The notes under the pieces: model-generated
Told to the model about the DNA's origin: nothing
The model's input: the letters and a program-made list of their open reading frames with translations, nothing else
Database searches by the model: none
Translations under genes and position numbers: made by a program
Part shown: piece after piece, positions 33,274 through 42,341 of the stretch
Layout: the number at the start of each line of letters is the position of its first letter
How positions within the stretch are numbered: position 1 is the first letter of the stretch
NCBI RefSeq assembly: GCF_036231355.1
Contig: NZ_CP109496.1
Location: 7,688,001-7,752,000, forward strand
Origin: Streptomyces sp. NBC_01431
GTDB lineage: Bacteria > Actinomycetota > Actinomycetes > Streptomycetales > Streptomycetaceae
Direction: 5' to 3'
DNA length: 64,000 nt

Positions 33274-34548
33274 TCACGCCTTGATCAGCCCGGCGCCGTG
33301 CAGGGCACCTGCCGCGGTGGCGACCGTGTCGAACGGCAGCCCGGACCGCTCGGCGACGTCCAGCAGACTGTGCTCGCCGTCGGAGAGACTGAGCACCCAG
33401 AGCATGGCCATCTCGGCCTGCTTCGCGTCGCTGCGCCCGCCGAGCGAGTCGTACAAACCCCGTCGGCCCAGCTGTGGTTCGCCGTAGGGACTGAGGTTGA
33501 CGTACCGCCGGTTGCGGTCGAGCACGGCGAACGCCTCGCGGCAGACGGCGAGCGTGTCCGCCATCGCGGCCGGGGAGACGAAGTCCAGGTTGTCCGCCGA
33601 GGTGTGGTATTCGGGGTAGCCGGCGTACGGGGTCCGGCTGAGCGAGCCCACGCCGAGATCGAAGCCGGGCGAGCAGAACTGCCGCTCGTCGTAGCCGTAC
33701 GGGATGAACTCGGCGACGTGGTGCGGGCGTTCGGATGCGCTCAGCACGTGCCGAAGCACCCGGTCGATCTCCGCGTCGCCGCGTCTGCTCTGTTTGTACG
33801 TCAGTCGGCCCGGGTCTCCGGCGCAGGCCAGCACGAGGCCGTGCTTGACCCGCTCGACCCGCTCCGCGTTGCGGGCCAGCCAGGTGATCGCCCCGATGGT
33901 GCCGGGCGCGAAGATGAACCGGTAGGTGTAGTAAGGAGTTTGCTCCGCCAGCGCCCGCGCCAGGAACGCCGCCACCGCGACGCCGGCCAGGTTGTCGTTG
34001 GCGAGTGAAGGGTGGCAGACGTGGCAGGAGACGATCACCTCGTCGGCGACCTGCCCGGGGACCACGTGCTCGGCGTAGGTGAGGTGGCCATCGGTGAGCG
34101 TGGAGTCGATGCGTACCTCGTACTCGCCGTCCGGCAGCGCGTCCAGGGTGTCCTGGGCCAGGCAGAACCCCCAATCCCGCTTGTAGTAGCTGGTCCGGTA
34201 CGGCACCCAGGACGGATGGTCCGACAGGGTGTGCAGGTGCCCGCGCAGCTCGGCCAGCGGCATCCTCGCCGACACCGGCACGCTGTAGCCGAGCACGTGC
34301 AGGTTGGACGCGGCGAAGTCGACGACCCGGTTGCCCGCGGTGTCCGCGATGTACGCGTCCCGGATGTTCCACTCCTGCGGCACCGTCCAGTCGAGCACCT
34401 GAGTCCCGGTCGGCACCTCGTGCACCCGCAGCGGGACGTACTCGCCGACGATCTCCAGGGTGGCGCGCACACCGTCGCCGGTGATGCTCCGGCACAGCGG
34501 GTACAACCGCTCCACCAGTGCGTGCATCTCTTCGCCGACCGCGGTCAT
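33274..34548 (-). CDS. DUF4910 aminopeptidase-like protein
   Basis: 424 residues of the DUF4910/DUF2172 aminopeptidase-like family: LYPLCRSITGDGVRATLEIV at the N-terminus, then VSCHVCHPSLANDNLAGVAV with metal-ligand-like His and Asp, then PEYHTSADNLDFVSP with the conserved SADN, and a C-terminal winged-helix-like tail. The fold is that of M28-type zinc peptidases. Such genes recur in surface-glycan clusters (for example next to RfbF and sugar methyltransferases), where a peptidase role is doubtful and hydrolysis or transfer of an acyl or amino-acid substituent is more likely. ATG 34548 overlaps the epimerase stop by four bases. Confidence 0.8.
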   Translation of the reverse strand: MTAVGEEMHALVERLYPLCRSITGDGVRATLEIVGEYVPLRVHEVPTGTQVLDWTVPQEWNIRDAYIADTAGNRVVDFAASNLHVLGYSVPVSARMPLAELRGHLHTLSDHPSWVPYRTSYYKRDWGFCLAQDTLDALPDGEYEVRIDSTLTDGHLTYAEHVVPGQVADEVIVSCHVCHPSLANDNLAGVAVAAFLARALAEQTPYYTYRFIFAPGTIGAITWLARNAERVERVKHGLVLACAGDPGRLTYKQSRRGDAEIDRVLRHVLSASERPHHVAEFIPYGYDERQFCSPGFDLGVGSLSRTPYAGYPEYHTSADNLDFVSPAAMADTLAVCREAFAVLDRNRRYVNLSPYGEPQLGRRGLYDSLGGRSDAKQAEMAMLWVLSLSDGEHSLLDVAERSGLPFDTVATAAGALHGAGLIKA

Positions 34549-35570
34549 CGGCGCCACCGCAAGGTGTCGTCCACGATGCCGGCGTCGGACGCGGCGCGCA
34601 GCACGGCGAGGCGCGTGAAGCGTCGCTCGAAGTCCTCCCGGGTCAGCCCGAACTTCCGGTAGGCGTCGGCGAGTTCCAGCGCGCCCTGCTTGACCGTCCA
34701 CTCGCAGTCGAAGCCGGGCACCGCGGCCCGGAACCGGGAGAAGTCGACCCGGTACGACCTCGGGTCGGCACCGGTCTCCCCGGTGATCACCACCTTGGAG
34801 CCGGACACCGCCTCGGCGACCTGTCCGGCGATCTCGGCGACCGTGACGTTGTTGATCTCGCTGCCGATGTTGAACGCCCGGTCGTGCACCGCTTCCCGCG
34901 GCGCGATCAGCGCGGCCGCGAAGGCCCGCGCGATGTCGGCGGCGTGCACCAGCGGGCGCCAGGGCGTGCCGTCGGAGAGCACCAGGACCTCACCGGACAG
35001 GAGGGCGTGGCCCACCAGGTTGTTCAGCACGATGTCGGCACGAAGCCGGGGTGAGTGGCCGAAGGCGGTGGCGTTGCGCATGTACACCGGGCTGAAGTCG
35101 CCGTCGGACAGCGCGTGCAGGTCGTCCTCCACCCGCACCTTGGACTCCGCGTACGGCGTCACCGGGCGCAGCGGGGCGTCCTCCGCCACCAGTTCATCGC
35201 CGCCCGCGGCGCCGTAGACCGAGCACGTCGACGCGTACAGGAAGCGCCGCGCTCCGGCGTCGCGGGCCAGCCGGGCAAGGCGCACGGACGAGTGGTGGTT
35301 GATGTCGTAGGTGAGGTCAGGCGCCAGCGATCCCAGGGGGTCGTTGGACAGGGCGGCCAGGTGGATCACGGCGTCCACCCCGGCCACGTGTTCGGCCGTG
35401 ACGTCGCGCAGGTCCACCCGATGCCCCCGCGGGTCCGTGGGTATCGGGCCCAGGACGCAGTCGGCGAACAGGCCGGAGTCGAGCCCGACGACCTCGTGCC
35501 CGGCGGCCGCGAGAACCGGGGCCATCACGGTGCCGAGGTAGCCCTGGTGTCCGGTCAGCAGTACGCGCAA
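34545..35570 (-). CDS. NAD-dependent epimerase/dehydratase (extended SDR)
   Basis: 341 residues: cofactor loop MRVLLTGHQGYLGTVMAPVL, Asp in VVGLDSGLF, VIHLAALSNDP, catalytic Ser/Thr STCSVYG and PYAESKVRVE with Tyr-x3-Lys. The C-terminal half holds RNATAFGHSPRLRADIV and VDFSRFRAAVPGFDCEW. It resembles NAD-dependent sugar epimerases or reductases of the CDP-sugar pathway rather than a typical 4,6-dehydratase: no clear GTDE-like active-site signature is seen. It follows the PIG-L gene by three bases. It may act on the CDP-glucose-derived intermediate. Confidence 0.85.
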   Translation of the reverse strand: MRVLLTGHQGYLGTVMAPVLAAAGHEVVGLDSGLFADCVLGPIPTDPRGHRVDLRDVTAEHVAGVDAVIHLAALSNDPLGSLAPDLTYDINHHSSVRLARLARDAGARRFLYASTCSVYGAAGGDELVAEDAPLRPVTPYAESKVRVEDDLHALSDGDFSPVYMRNATAFGHSPRLRADIVLNNLVGHALLSGEVLVLSDGTPWRPLVHAADIARAFAAALIAPREAVHDRAFNIGSEINNVTVAEIAGQVAEAVSGSKVVITGETGADPRSYRVDFSRFRAAVPGFDCEWTVKQGALELADAYRKFGLTREDFERRFTRLAVLRAASDAGIVDDTLRWRR

Positions 35571-35573
35571 GGT

Positions 35574-36221
35574 TCATTCCCCCAGGTCGAGAGTGAGTTT
35601 GGTGACGGCGAACGCCTCGGCGTAGCGCGCCTGGCATTCGATGCCGCGGATGCGTGCAAGACCGAGGAAGGCTTCCCGGTCGTACCAGGGCCGGTGCCGT
35701 TGCGAGGGGTAGTGCTCCTGCAACAGCCGCGCCTTTCGTTCGGCGATCTCCGGCGCGAGCGGCTGGTACGCCGCCGGACAGCCGAGATCGCCGTCCCACT
35801 TGACGATCTCGTAGCCGAGCACGAGGTGGTCGCGGAACGCGGTGGGTATCAGCTTCGCCAGGCCGCGGTGGTCCTGGTGCGCGTCATCGGTGCGCGGGGC
35901 CAGCACAAGATCCGGTTCGGTCCCCGCGCGCAGCTCCTCGACCGCGGCCTTGGCCTCGTCCCAGTACGCCGGCAGCCGGCCGTCGGGCAACTTGTGCACG
36001 GTCAGCCGCAGTTCGGCACCCGGACAGAAAGCGGCGAGCGCGGCCTGCTCCTCCTGCTCCCGCTCGCTGCCACCACCGGAGAGCACTAGCGCGTCGATGC
36101 GGATGCCCGGCCGCGCGAGACACAGCGTGAGGAGCGTGCCGCCTGCGCCGATGGCGATGTCGTCGCAGTGCGCGCCCACCGCGACGAGCCGGTCAACGCG
36201 CCCGGCCCTGAGCCGGATCAC
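35574..36221 (-). CDS. PIG-L family deacetylase
   Basis: 215 residues from GTG 36221, which overlaps the RfbF stop (GTGA). The LmbE/PIG-L signature appears as VAVGAHCDDIAIGAGGTL, with Cys in place of the Pro of the usual AHPDDE and Ile-Ala after DD, then LAPRTDDAHQDHRGLAKL with the third metal ligand His and YEIVKWDGDLG. These zinc enzymes remove acetyl groups from N-acetyl sugars. In this operon the target is probably an N-acetylated sugar of the repeat unit or a CDP-sugar intermediate. Confidence 0.85.
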   Translation of the reverse strand: MIRLRAGRVDRLVAVGAHCDDIAIGAGGTLLTLCLARPGIRIDALVLSGGGSEREQEEQAALAAFCPGAELRLTVHKLPDGRLPAYWDEAKAAVEELRAGTEPDLVLAPRTDDAHQDHRGLAKLIPTAFRDHLVLGYEIVKWDGDLGCPAAYQPLAPEIAERKARLLQEHYPSQRHRPWYDREAFLGLARIRGIECQARYAEAFAVTKLTLDLGE

Positions 36222-37024
36222 GCGGTCCTCACCGCACTCGGGCCCGCGACGGCCCGTTCCCACACGGCCCACGGGCGGTCGCCCCGGGCGTAGGCGGCGT
36301 CGAGCGCGGCCCGTTCCTTCACGGTGTCGGTCGGCTTCCAGAAGCCGCGGTGCTGGTGGGCCACCAACCGCCCCCGCTTGGCGAGTTGGGCGCATCCGTC
36401 GGCGACCAGGTCCCCGTTCTCCGGTATGTGCTCGAAGACCTCCTGACGGAGCACGAAGTAGCCGCCGTTCTCCCACAGCGGCAGTTCGCTCACCGCGGTG
36501 ATGCCCCCCACCAGGCCGTCCTCGCCCAACTCCACGCAGTGGAACGAGGACTGCGGCGGCACCACCATCATCGACGCACCGGCGTCGCGCCGGGCGAACC
36601 GGTCGATCATCTCCGGCAGTGGGGCGTCCGTGAGCACATCGGCGTAGTTGGCGAGGAACATCTCGTCGCCGTTCAGATAGTGGCGCACCCGGCGCAGCCG
36701 CTCCCCGATCGGGGACTCGACGCCGGTCTGCACGAACGTGATCGTCCAATCGGAGATGTCGGTGGATAGCAATTCGGTCCGCCCGCCTCGTAGCACGAAA
36801 TCGTTGGACGTCGTCTCCTCGTAGTTGAGGAAGAAGTCCTTGATGTGGTGGGCCCCGTACCCGAGACACAGGATGAACTCCGTGTGCCCGAAGTACGCGT
36901 AGTAGCGCATGACGTGCCAGATCAGCGGCCGCGGGCCGACCATCGCCATCGGCTTGGGCACGTCGTCGGAGGCTCCGTTGCGCATACGCAGTCCGTATCC
37001 GCCGCAGAACAGCACGACCTTCAT
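36218..37024 (-). CDS. rfbF: glucose-1-phosphate cytidylyltransferase
   Basis: 268 residues. The N-terminus MKVVLFCGGYGLRMRNGASD is the sugar-nucleotide pyrophosphorylase motif. KPMAMVGPRPLIWHVMRYYA, CLGYGAHHIKDFFLNY and FLANYADVLTDAPL are diagnostic for the RfbF (CDP-glucose synthase) branch. The later GFWKPTDTVKERAALD agrees. It makes CDP-glucose from CTP and glucose-1-phosphate, the entry to 3,6-dideoxy and branched CDP-sugars. ATG 37024 overlaps the methyltransferase stop by four bases. The expected next enzyme, CDP-glucose 4,6-dehydratase (RfbG), is not in the window. Confidence 0.9.
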   Translation of the reverse strand: MKVVLFCGGYGLRMRNGASDDVPKPMAMVGPRPLIWHVMRYYAYFGHTEFILCLGYGAHHIKDFFLNYEETTSNDFVLRGGRTELLSTDISDWTITFVQTGVESPIGERLRRVRHYLNGDEMFLANYADVLTDAPLPEMIDRFARRDAGASMMVVPPQSSFHCVELGEDGLVGGITAVSELPLWENGGYFVLRQEVFEHIPENGDLVADGCAQLAKRGRLVAHQHRGFWKPTDTVKERAALDAAYARGDRPWAVWERAVAGPSAVRTA

Positions 37025-38283
37025 GGCTTGACCTCGACAATGCTCAGTTCCGGGATGGGAAAGACAAGTCGGCCGCCCCAGGCGTGCACGAACGACAACT
37101 GCTCGATCAGCTCGGCCCGCAGGTTCCACGGCAGGACCAGGACGTAGTCCGGTTTGTCGGCGGCTATCCGCTCGGGCGGCAGGATCGGAATGCGGGTGCC
37201 CGGGGTGAACCTGCCGTGTTTGTAGGGGTTGCGGTCGACCGTGTAGGGGAGCAGGTCGGGCCGGATTCCGCAGTGGTTGAGCAGAGTGTTGCCCTTGCCG
37301 GGGGCGCCGTAGCCGACCACCGTCTCGTCGCGCTCGGCCGCCTCGATCAGGAACCGCAGGAGGTCCCGGCGCACCTTGGCCACCCGGGCGGAGAACTCGG
37401 TGTACCCGGACAGCTCCCGCAGCCCGGCGGCCTTCTCCCGGTCCAACACCTCAGCCACCCGTCCCGAAGCTCCGGGCCCGGATTGACCGGGGGACACTCC
37501 GTCGGCCGCCTCGGCCGGCCGGGCCCACAGCCGGATGGAGCCGCCGTGCGTGGGCAGCAACTCGACGTCCACGAGCGCGAGTCCGCCGCTCGCAAGGGCC
37601 CGGCTCGCGGACGCGACCGTGTAGTACTGGAAGTGCTCGTGGTAGATCGTGTCGTACTGGTTCTCCTCGATCAGGGTCAGCAGGTGCTGCACCTCGATGG
37701 AGACCCAGCCGTTGTCGGCGACCAGGGCGCGCAGCCCCCGGGTGAAGCCGACCACGTCGGGGATGTGCGCGTACACGTTGTTGGCCACGACCAGGTCCGC
37801 CGGGCCGTGCTCGGCGCGGACGGCCGAGCCGACCTCCGGGTCCAGGAACGCCGTGAGCGTGGGCACGCCCGCGTCCCGCGCCGCGGCACCGACGTTCACC
37901 GACGGCTCGATGCCGAGGCAGCGGATCCCGCGGTCGACCACGTGCCTCAGCAGGTAGCCGTCGTTGCTCGCCACCTCGACCACGAAGGCGTCGGAGCCGA
38001 GACCCACGCGCTGTACGGCGTCGGCGACGAACGTGCGCGCGTGCTCCACCCAGGAGGTCGAGTAGGAGGAGAAGTACGCGTACTGCGTGAACGTGTCCTC
38101 GGGAGTGATCAGCGGCGGGATCTGCGCGAGCCAGCAGTCGGTGCAGACCCGCAGGTGCAGCGGGTAGGCGGGCTCCGGTTGATCCAGTTGGTCCGCGGCG
38201 AGAAAGCTCTCGCACGGTGGTGTCGCTCCGAGATCGACAACGCTCACCAGCGTCGTCGATCCGCAGAGTCGGCATCGTGTCAT
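37021..38283 (-). CDS. sugar C-methyltransferase (class I SAM, zinc-finger type)
   Basis: 420 residues with the three-part layout of TylC3/TcaB9-like C-methyltransferases. There is an N-terminal zinc site (CRLCGSTTL ... LHLRVCTDCWLAQ), a SAM-binding Rossmann domain (VVEVASNDGYLLRHVVDRGI, LGIEPS, VVANNVYAHIPD), and a C-terminal domain with GYGAPGKGNTLLNHC and VLPWNLR. EHFQYYT carries the His-Tyr region proposed as base. These enzymes C-methylate keto sugars to make branched deoxysugars. ATG 38283 overlaps the GT4 stop by four bases, directly upstream of rfbF. Confidence 0.9.
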   Translation of the reverse strand: MTRCRLCGSTTLVSVVDLGATPPCESFLAADQLDQPEPAYPLHLRVCTDCWLAQIPPLITPEDTFTQYAYFSSYSTSWVEHARTFVADAVQRVGLGSDAFVVEVASNDGYLLRHVVDRGIRCLGIEPSVNVGAAARDAGVPTLTAFLDPEVGSAVRAEHGPADLVVANNVYAHIPDVVGFTRGLRALVADNGWVSIEVQHLLTLIEENQYDTIYHEHFQYYTVASASRALASGGLALVDVELLPTHGGSIRLWARPAEAADGVSPGQSGPGASGRVAEVLDREKAAGLRELSGYTEFSARVAKVRRDLLRFLIEAAERDETVVGYGAPGKGNTLLNHCGIRPDLLPYTVDRNPYKHGRFTPGTRIPILPPERIAADKPDYVLVLPWNLRAELIEQLSFVHAWGGRLVFPIPELSIVEVKP

Positions 38284-39488
38284 TTACTGCCCCCCATTGA
38301 TTCCGACCGACCCGCGATCGCGGTGCGGTACTCCTCCACCAGGTGCTTCAGCCCGACGGCCGGGCTGAACCCCTGCTCGTAACGGCGCCGGGCCGCCTGG
38401 CCCATCTCCCGGTTGCGGGCCGGCCCGGCCGTGATCCGGCGCAGACAGGACGCGAGCGAGGCGGCTTCGCCCGGCCGGTGCAGCAGCCCGGTCACCCCGT
38501 CCTCGACGAGCTCGACGAAGGCGCCGTGACCGGCGGCGACGGCCGGTACCCCCGCCGCCATCGCCTCCACGACCACCAGTCCGAACGCCTCCAGCCATGT
38601 CGAGGGAGCCACCACGGCGACCGAACGCGCGATGGCCTGTCGGCACTGTGCGGAGTCGTACAGGCCGGCGTACCGCACGTCGTCCCGGCCCGCCGCCCAG
38701 GCGGTCACCTCTCGCTCCAGTGGCCCCGCGCCGGCGACCACGAGCGGCACGCCCACACCGCCGTCGGCGGCGATCTCGTCCCACGCGGCCATGAGCAGCC
38801 GCACGCCCTTGGCCTCCGCGAGCCGGCCGAGATAGAGCAGGTGCTCCCCGTCGCTCTCTCGGCACGTGCCCGGTTCCGGCACGAAGTTGTGCTTCACCGC
38901 AAGGCGTTCGGGCGGCATGCCGGCCCGCATCAGGACATCGCGCTGCGCCCCGGAGATGCAGAAGAACCGCTCCACGCCGGACCACCACCGCCGCCGGTTG
39001 ACCGACAGGCTGACCGCGAGCGGCACCGTCGCGAGCCGGGAGCCGCGGTAGCAGCCGTGCCGGACGGCGGGCAGGGGTGCCGCTCCGACGCACTCGGTGC
39101 ACGGTCGACCGTCCCGCTGCAGCGTGCCGGGCGGACAGACCTGGGTGTAGTTGTGCAGCGTGGCGACGGCGGGCACGCCGGCGTCGGCACAGGCGGCGAG
39201 CACCGCGGGCGACAGGAGCGGGAAGACGTTGTGGACGTGCACCACGTCCGGCCGCTCGCTGCGAAGCCGGGCGGCGAGTTCCGCGCGGACCCGCGGGTTC
39301 CACGGCACCAGGAGCGGCACCGCCGCCTTGGCAAGGAGTGACCGGGCGGCGATGTCGTCGCTGCGCCGCTCGAACACCTCGACCCGGTGGCCGGCCGCGC
39401 GCAGCAGCTCCACCTCCTGGTCGACCACCTTGTTCTCCCCGCTCGGCTGCGCCGAGGAATAGCGGTTGTGCACCACGAGGACGTGCAT
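38280..39488 (-). CDS. family 4 glycosyltransferase
   Basis: 402 residues, GT-B fold. The N-terminal Rossmann part starts MHVLVVHNRYSSAQPSGENK, with VVHVHNVFPLLSP. The C-terminal domain has LLYLGRLAEAKGVRLLMAAW and the nucleotide-sugar site VVAPSTWLEAFGLVVVEAMA (E-x7-E). A central insertion with CPPGTLQRDGRPCTECVG may bind metal, as in other GT4 proteins with this Cys pair. Start ATG 39488 is two bases past the Wzy stop. It adds a sugar to the lipid-linked intermediate at the membrane. Confidence 0.9.
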   Translation of the reverse strand: MHVLVVHNRYSSAQPSGENKVVDQEVELLRAAGHRVEVFERRSDDIAARSLLAKAAVPLLVPWNPRVRAELAARLRSERPDVVHVHNVFPLLSPAVLAACADAGVPAVATLHNYTQVCPPGTLQRDGRPCTECVGAAPLPAVRHGCYRGSRLATVPLAVSLSVNRRRWWSGVERFFCISGAQRDVLMRAGMPPERLAVKHNFVPEPGTCRESDGEHLLYLGRLAEAKGVRLLMAAWDEIAADGGVGVPLVVAGAGPLEREVTAWAAGRDDVRYAGLYDSAQCRQAIARSVAVVAPSTWLEAFGLVVVEAMAAGVPAVAAGHGAFVELVEDGVTGLLHRPGEAASLASCLRRITAGPARNREMGQAARRRYEQGFSPAVGLKHLVEEYRTAIAGRSESMGGSK

Positions 39489-39490
39489 GC

Positions 39491-40801
39491 TCAGGTCACC
39501 TCCGATCTCCGGGCCCAGCGCGGGATGTGTCGTCGAGGGTCTGCGGGCGGGGGGAGGTGCGTCGCCGCAGGTGTCGCGAGGAGCGAGGCGGCCACGGCCA
39601 GATGCAGCAGATACGGCGAGGCGTCGCCGAGCCCGGCCTCCGTGTACGACGCGATCGCGCAGTAGCTGATCAGGAAGATCGCGCAGGCCCTCGGCAGTGA
39701 CGGCGGCCGCAGCAGCGCGACGCCGGCAAGCACGATGATGATCGCCGCCACGAGGGCGATGCCGACCAGACCCTGCTCGTTGTAAACGGCCAGCCAGCTG
39801 TTGTCGATCGGCAGCCCGCCGAACGACTTGTCGCCCAGGCCCACTCCGAACAGCTGCTCCGAGGTCGTCCGGGGTGCTGCCAGCAGGGCGTCCCAGACCT
39901 TGGCCCGACCGGTGAGGTTCGAGAAGTTCTCCTGGCTCTGTCCGCGCAGGAACCACGCCTGTAGCGCGGAGCTGAACCCCACCGCGGCCACCACGGCGCA
40001 CAGCACCGTCCAGCTGAAGAACCGGCGGGCCGCGGCGCTGGTCAGGATGAGCGAGCCGATCGCCAGCGCGAGGCCGGTGAACAGTCCGAGCGTGGCCGTG
40101 CGGGTATGGGTCAACGCGAGCAGGACGAGTGACGGCACGATGACCGCCGCCGCGCCGGCCCTGTCGGTCCGGCGGCCCAGCACGAGCAGCACGGTGAGCC
40201 CGATGATCACCGCGGCGTACTGCCCGATCTGTGGCGGCGTGAGCGGCCACAACGCGCCGACGAGGCGCCCGCCGTAGAGGTCGGGCATGGCCGCGCCCGG
40301 TGAGGCGACCAGGCCGGCGGCCACCGACCCGAGTACCGCGAAGTACATCCGGATGTGGTGCCGCACGAACGTCATGCCGCCGTCCCACCAGCGGCTCAGG
40401 AGCCACAGCGTGCCGGTGAAGAGAGCCAGACGGACACACCGGAACAGCGCGCCGAACCCGGACTCCAGGTGCGCACTGGAGATCACGCTCGACACCAGCA
40501 GCAGGGTGAGCAGGAACAAGTAGGCGCTGGCTCGGACGCGCAGCCGGAGATTGAGTGCGAGCGCCAGCGCGAACGCGGTGACCAGCGCGCCCATGGTGGC
40601 TATCTGGATGAGGGAGCGGGGCAGCGGGATGATGGTCTTCGCCCCGGCGGAGCCGAGCGTGTTGAGGATCAGCAGCCCCCAGACGATCCCGACGATCCTC
40701 GGCGTGCCGGCCGGGCGTGGTGCGGCGCCGGGCTGCGTGCCCGCCGTTTCCGGTCCGCCCGGCAGCCAGCCGCGCCTCAGGTCCCCGTCCATCTCAACCA
40801 C
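39491..40801 (-). CDS. Wzy-like O-antigen/EPS polymerase
   Basis: 436 residues, strongly hydrophobic with about 10 to 12 helices, and a large loop before the last helices containing NLTGRAKVWDALLAAPRTTS, LFGVGLGDKSFGGL and NSWLAVYNEQGLVGI. This O-antigen-ligase/polymerase (Wzy_C-like) signature is typical of bacterial EPS polymerases that join flipped repeat units at the outer face of the membrane. GTG 40801 overlaps the beta-helix gene by eight bases; ATG 40792 would remove that. Function inferred from topology, motif and Wzx/Wzz neighbours. Confidence 0.8.
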   Translation of the reverse strand: MVEMDGDLRRGWLPGGPETAGTQPGAAPRPAGTPRIVGIVWGLLILNTLGSAGAKTIIPLPRSLIQIATMGALVTAFALALALNLRLRVRASAYLFLLTLLLVSSVISSAHLESGFGALFRCVRLALFTGTLWLLSRWWDGGMTFVRHHIRMYFAVLGSVAAGLVASPGAAMPDLYGGRLVGALWPLTPPQIGQYAAVIIGLTVLLVLGRRTDRAGAAAVIVPSLVLLALTHTRTATLGLFTGLALAIGSLILTSAAARRFFSWTVLCAVVAAVGFSSALQAWFLRGQSQENFSNLTGRAKVWDALLAAPRTTSEQLFGVGLGDKSFGGLPIDNSWLAVYNEQGLVGIALVAAIIIVLAGVALLRPPSLPRACAIFLISYCAIASYTEAGLGDASPYLLHLAVAASLLATPAATHLPPPADPRRHIPRWARRSEVT

Positions 40802-42332
40802 CGGCCCGTGGGGCGAAGGTGCTGCCCGCGTCCTGCTGGTACGGACTGCCCTGCCACTGCCCGGAGTCGAGCACCCGGCTCGGGTCCTGGGCGACGAATT
40901 GCCATGCTCCGGCGTAGACGTTGTCGTGCCAGCGGTTGTCCTGCTTGAGGGTGATCGCCTCAGCCACTCGCTCGCCCTGGTACGGCGACCAGTTCGGATA
41001 GGTGCCGTAGTTGGAAAGCACCGCCATGCGGTCGCACTTCGCCGGGCACTTGACGACGGCCTTGTCCAGCACGAAGCGGTTGTCGTGGATGTCCACCCGC
41101 TGGGTCTTCCACCGGCAGTCGGCGTAGAGCGGAGCGGTGGCGATCGCCGGCCGCGCGCAGCGGTCGGATTGCCGCACCAGCAACGTGCAGTCGCCGGAGG
41201 AGGTGTTGGCCGGGCTGTTGCAGAACCGGTCGGCGTTCTCCCACAGGGTGATCCCGTTCCAGTTGTTCTCCAGCACGTTCCGATCGATCTCGATCTTGTC
41301 TGTACGGGCTCGGATCCGTGGTTCGCCGCCGGACTCGGACAGATAGATGGTCGCGAACGGGAAGGTGTCCCCGCGGTCGGCGTACTTGCGGCCCTCGACC
41401 CAGTTGTTCCGCAGGATCGTGTTGTTCCGGATGACCGCGTTGTAGCTGGTCTCGTAGATCAGCGCGGCACCGTCGTTGGCTTCGAGCACGTTGTCCTCGA
41501 TGCGGAAGTCGTTGTTGTTCGTGTCCGCCCACAACCCGGCTCCGCGGTTGTCGTGCACCCAGTTGCCGCGTACGTCGGCGCCGTTGACGGCCCAGAACTT
41601 GACGCCTCCGGTGCAGCCGCAGCCCGGATCCCGCCGCTCCCAGTCGTCGGTGTTGTTGGCCACGATCTCGTTGCCCTCGACCACCAGGCCGCTGACCGGG
41701 TCACCCGTCTTGTACGCGTTCATGCCGTACTGACCGTTGCCGCGAAGGCAGTTGGCGCGGATCTGCTGGCGGGCACCGGCCATCAGGCCGGCGCCGGAGT
41801 TGTACTGGATCGCCGCGTGCTCGATCACCCAGCCGTCGGCCGAATCATGGTTGACCACGCCCTCGTTCTGCGGCGCGACGAATCCCTGCACGGTCAGGTA
41901 GCGGATGGTGACGTTGCGGGCGGTACCGCCGAACGCGTACTGGTTGGTCTTGCGGCCGTCGAGCACCGCGCCCGGGGCGCCGACGTAGCTGTCCCCGTCC
42001 TTGGGGATGATCTGGGCGTAGCGGTCCGGTTCGAGCGTGTGCCTGCCCGGTCGTAGCCAGAACGTGGTGTTCGGGGGGCTGCTCTTGGTCTTCGCGGCCA
42101 GGTCACCGGCCACCGCGGGGTCGACCGTCACCGCGCCCGCCGGCGCCTTCGCCGGCCCGGCCGGGGGTTTGGCGCACACCCGGGCCACGGACGTGGCGGG
42201 CGCCCCGGACGCGGATGGCGTACCGGTCGGCTCCGCCGGGGCGTCCGACGTGCTCGTACAGCCGGTCGCCGCCAGCAGGACCAGCACCAGCGGTGCCGCC
42301 GCCGACGCCCAGTTCCGCGACTTGATCCCCAC
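40794..42332 (-). CDS. secreted right-handed beta-helix lipoprotein
   Basis: 512 residues. A signal sequence ends in the lipobox LAATGC (Cys 25), followed by a Ser/Thr/Pro linker. From residue 90 on come the repeated short strands of a parallel beta-helix: VTIRYLTVQGF, WVIEHAAIQYNSG, LVVEGNEIVANN, FRIEDNVLEAND, AVIRNNTILRNNW, IEIDRNVLENNWNGI. Cys pairs (GCGCTGG, CPAKCD) may stabilise it. This is the pectate-lyase/PbH1 fold, common in enzymes that bind, cleave or epimerise polyuronates. It lies outside the cell beside the heparinase-like gene, so it may trim or hold the polymer. GTG start with a GGGAGG site. Confidence 0.85.
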   Translation of the reverse strand: MGIKSRNWASAAAPLVLVLLAATGCTSTSDAPAEPTGTPSASGAPATSVARVCAKPPAGPAKAPAGAVTVDPAVAGDLAAKTKSSPPNTTFWLRPGRHTLEPDRYAQIIPKDGDSYVGAPGAVLDGRKTNQYAFGGTARNVTIRYLTVQGFVAPQNEGVVNHDSADGWVIEHAAIQYNSGAGLMAGARQQIRANCLRGNGQYGMNAYKTGDPVSGLVVEGNEIVANNTDDWERRDPGCGCTGGVKFWAVNGADVRGNWVHDNRGAGLWADTNNNDFRIEDNVLEANDGAALIYETSYNAVIRNNTILRNNWVEGRKYADRGDTFPFATIYLSESGGEPRIRARTDKIEIDRNVLENNWNGITLWENADRFCNSPANTSSGDCTLLVRQSDRCARPAIATAPLYADCRWKTQRVDIHDNRFVLDKAVVKCPAKCDRMAVLSNYGTYPNWSPYQGERVAEAITLKQDNRWHDNVYAGAWQFVAQDPSRVLDSGQWQGSPYQQDAGSTFAPRAGG

Positions 42333-42341
42333 GCGTCCTCC

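Noticed and set aside
40551..42056. 501-residue open frame on the plus strand opposite the beta-helix lipoprotein
   Set aside because: It is antisense to a well-supported gene with lipobox and repeats, and shows no motif; long antisense frames are expected in very GC-rich DNA.
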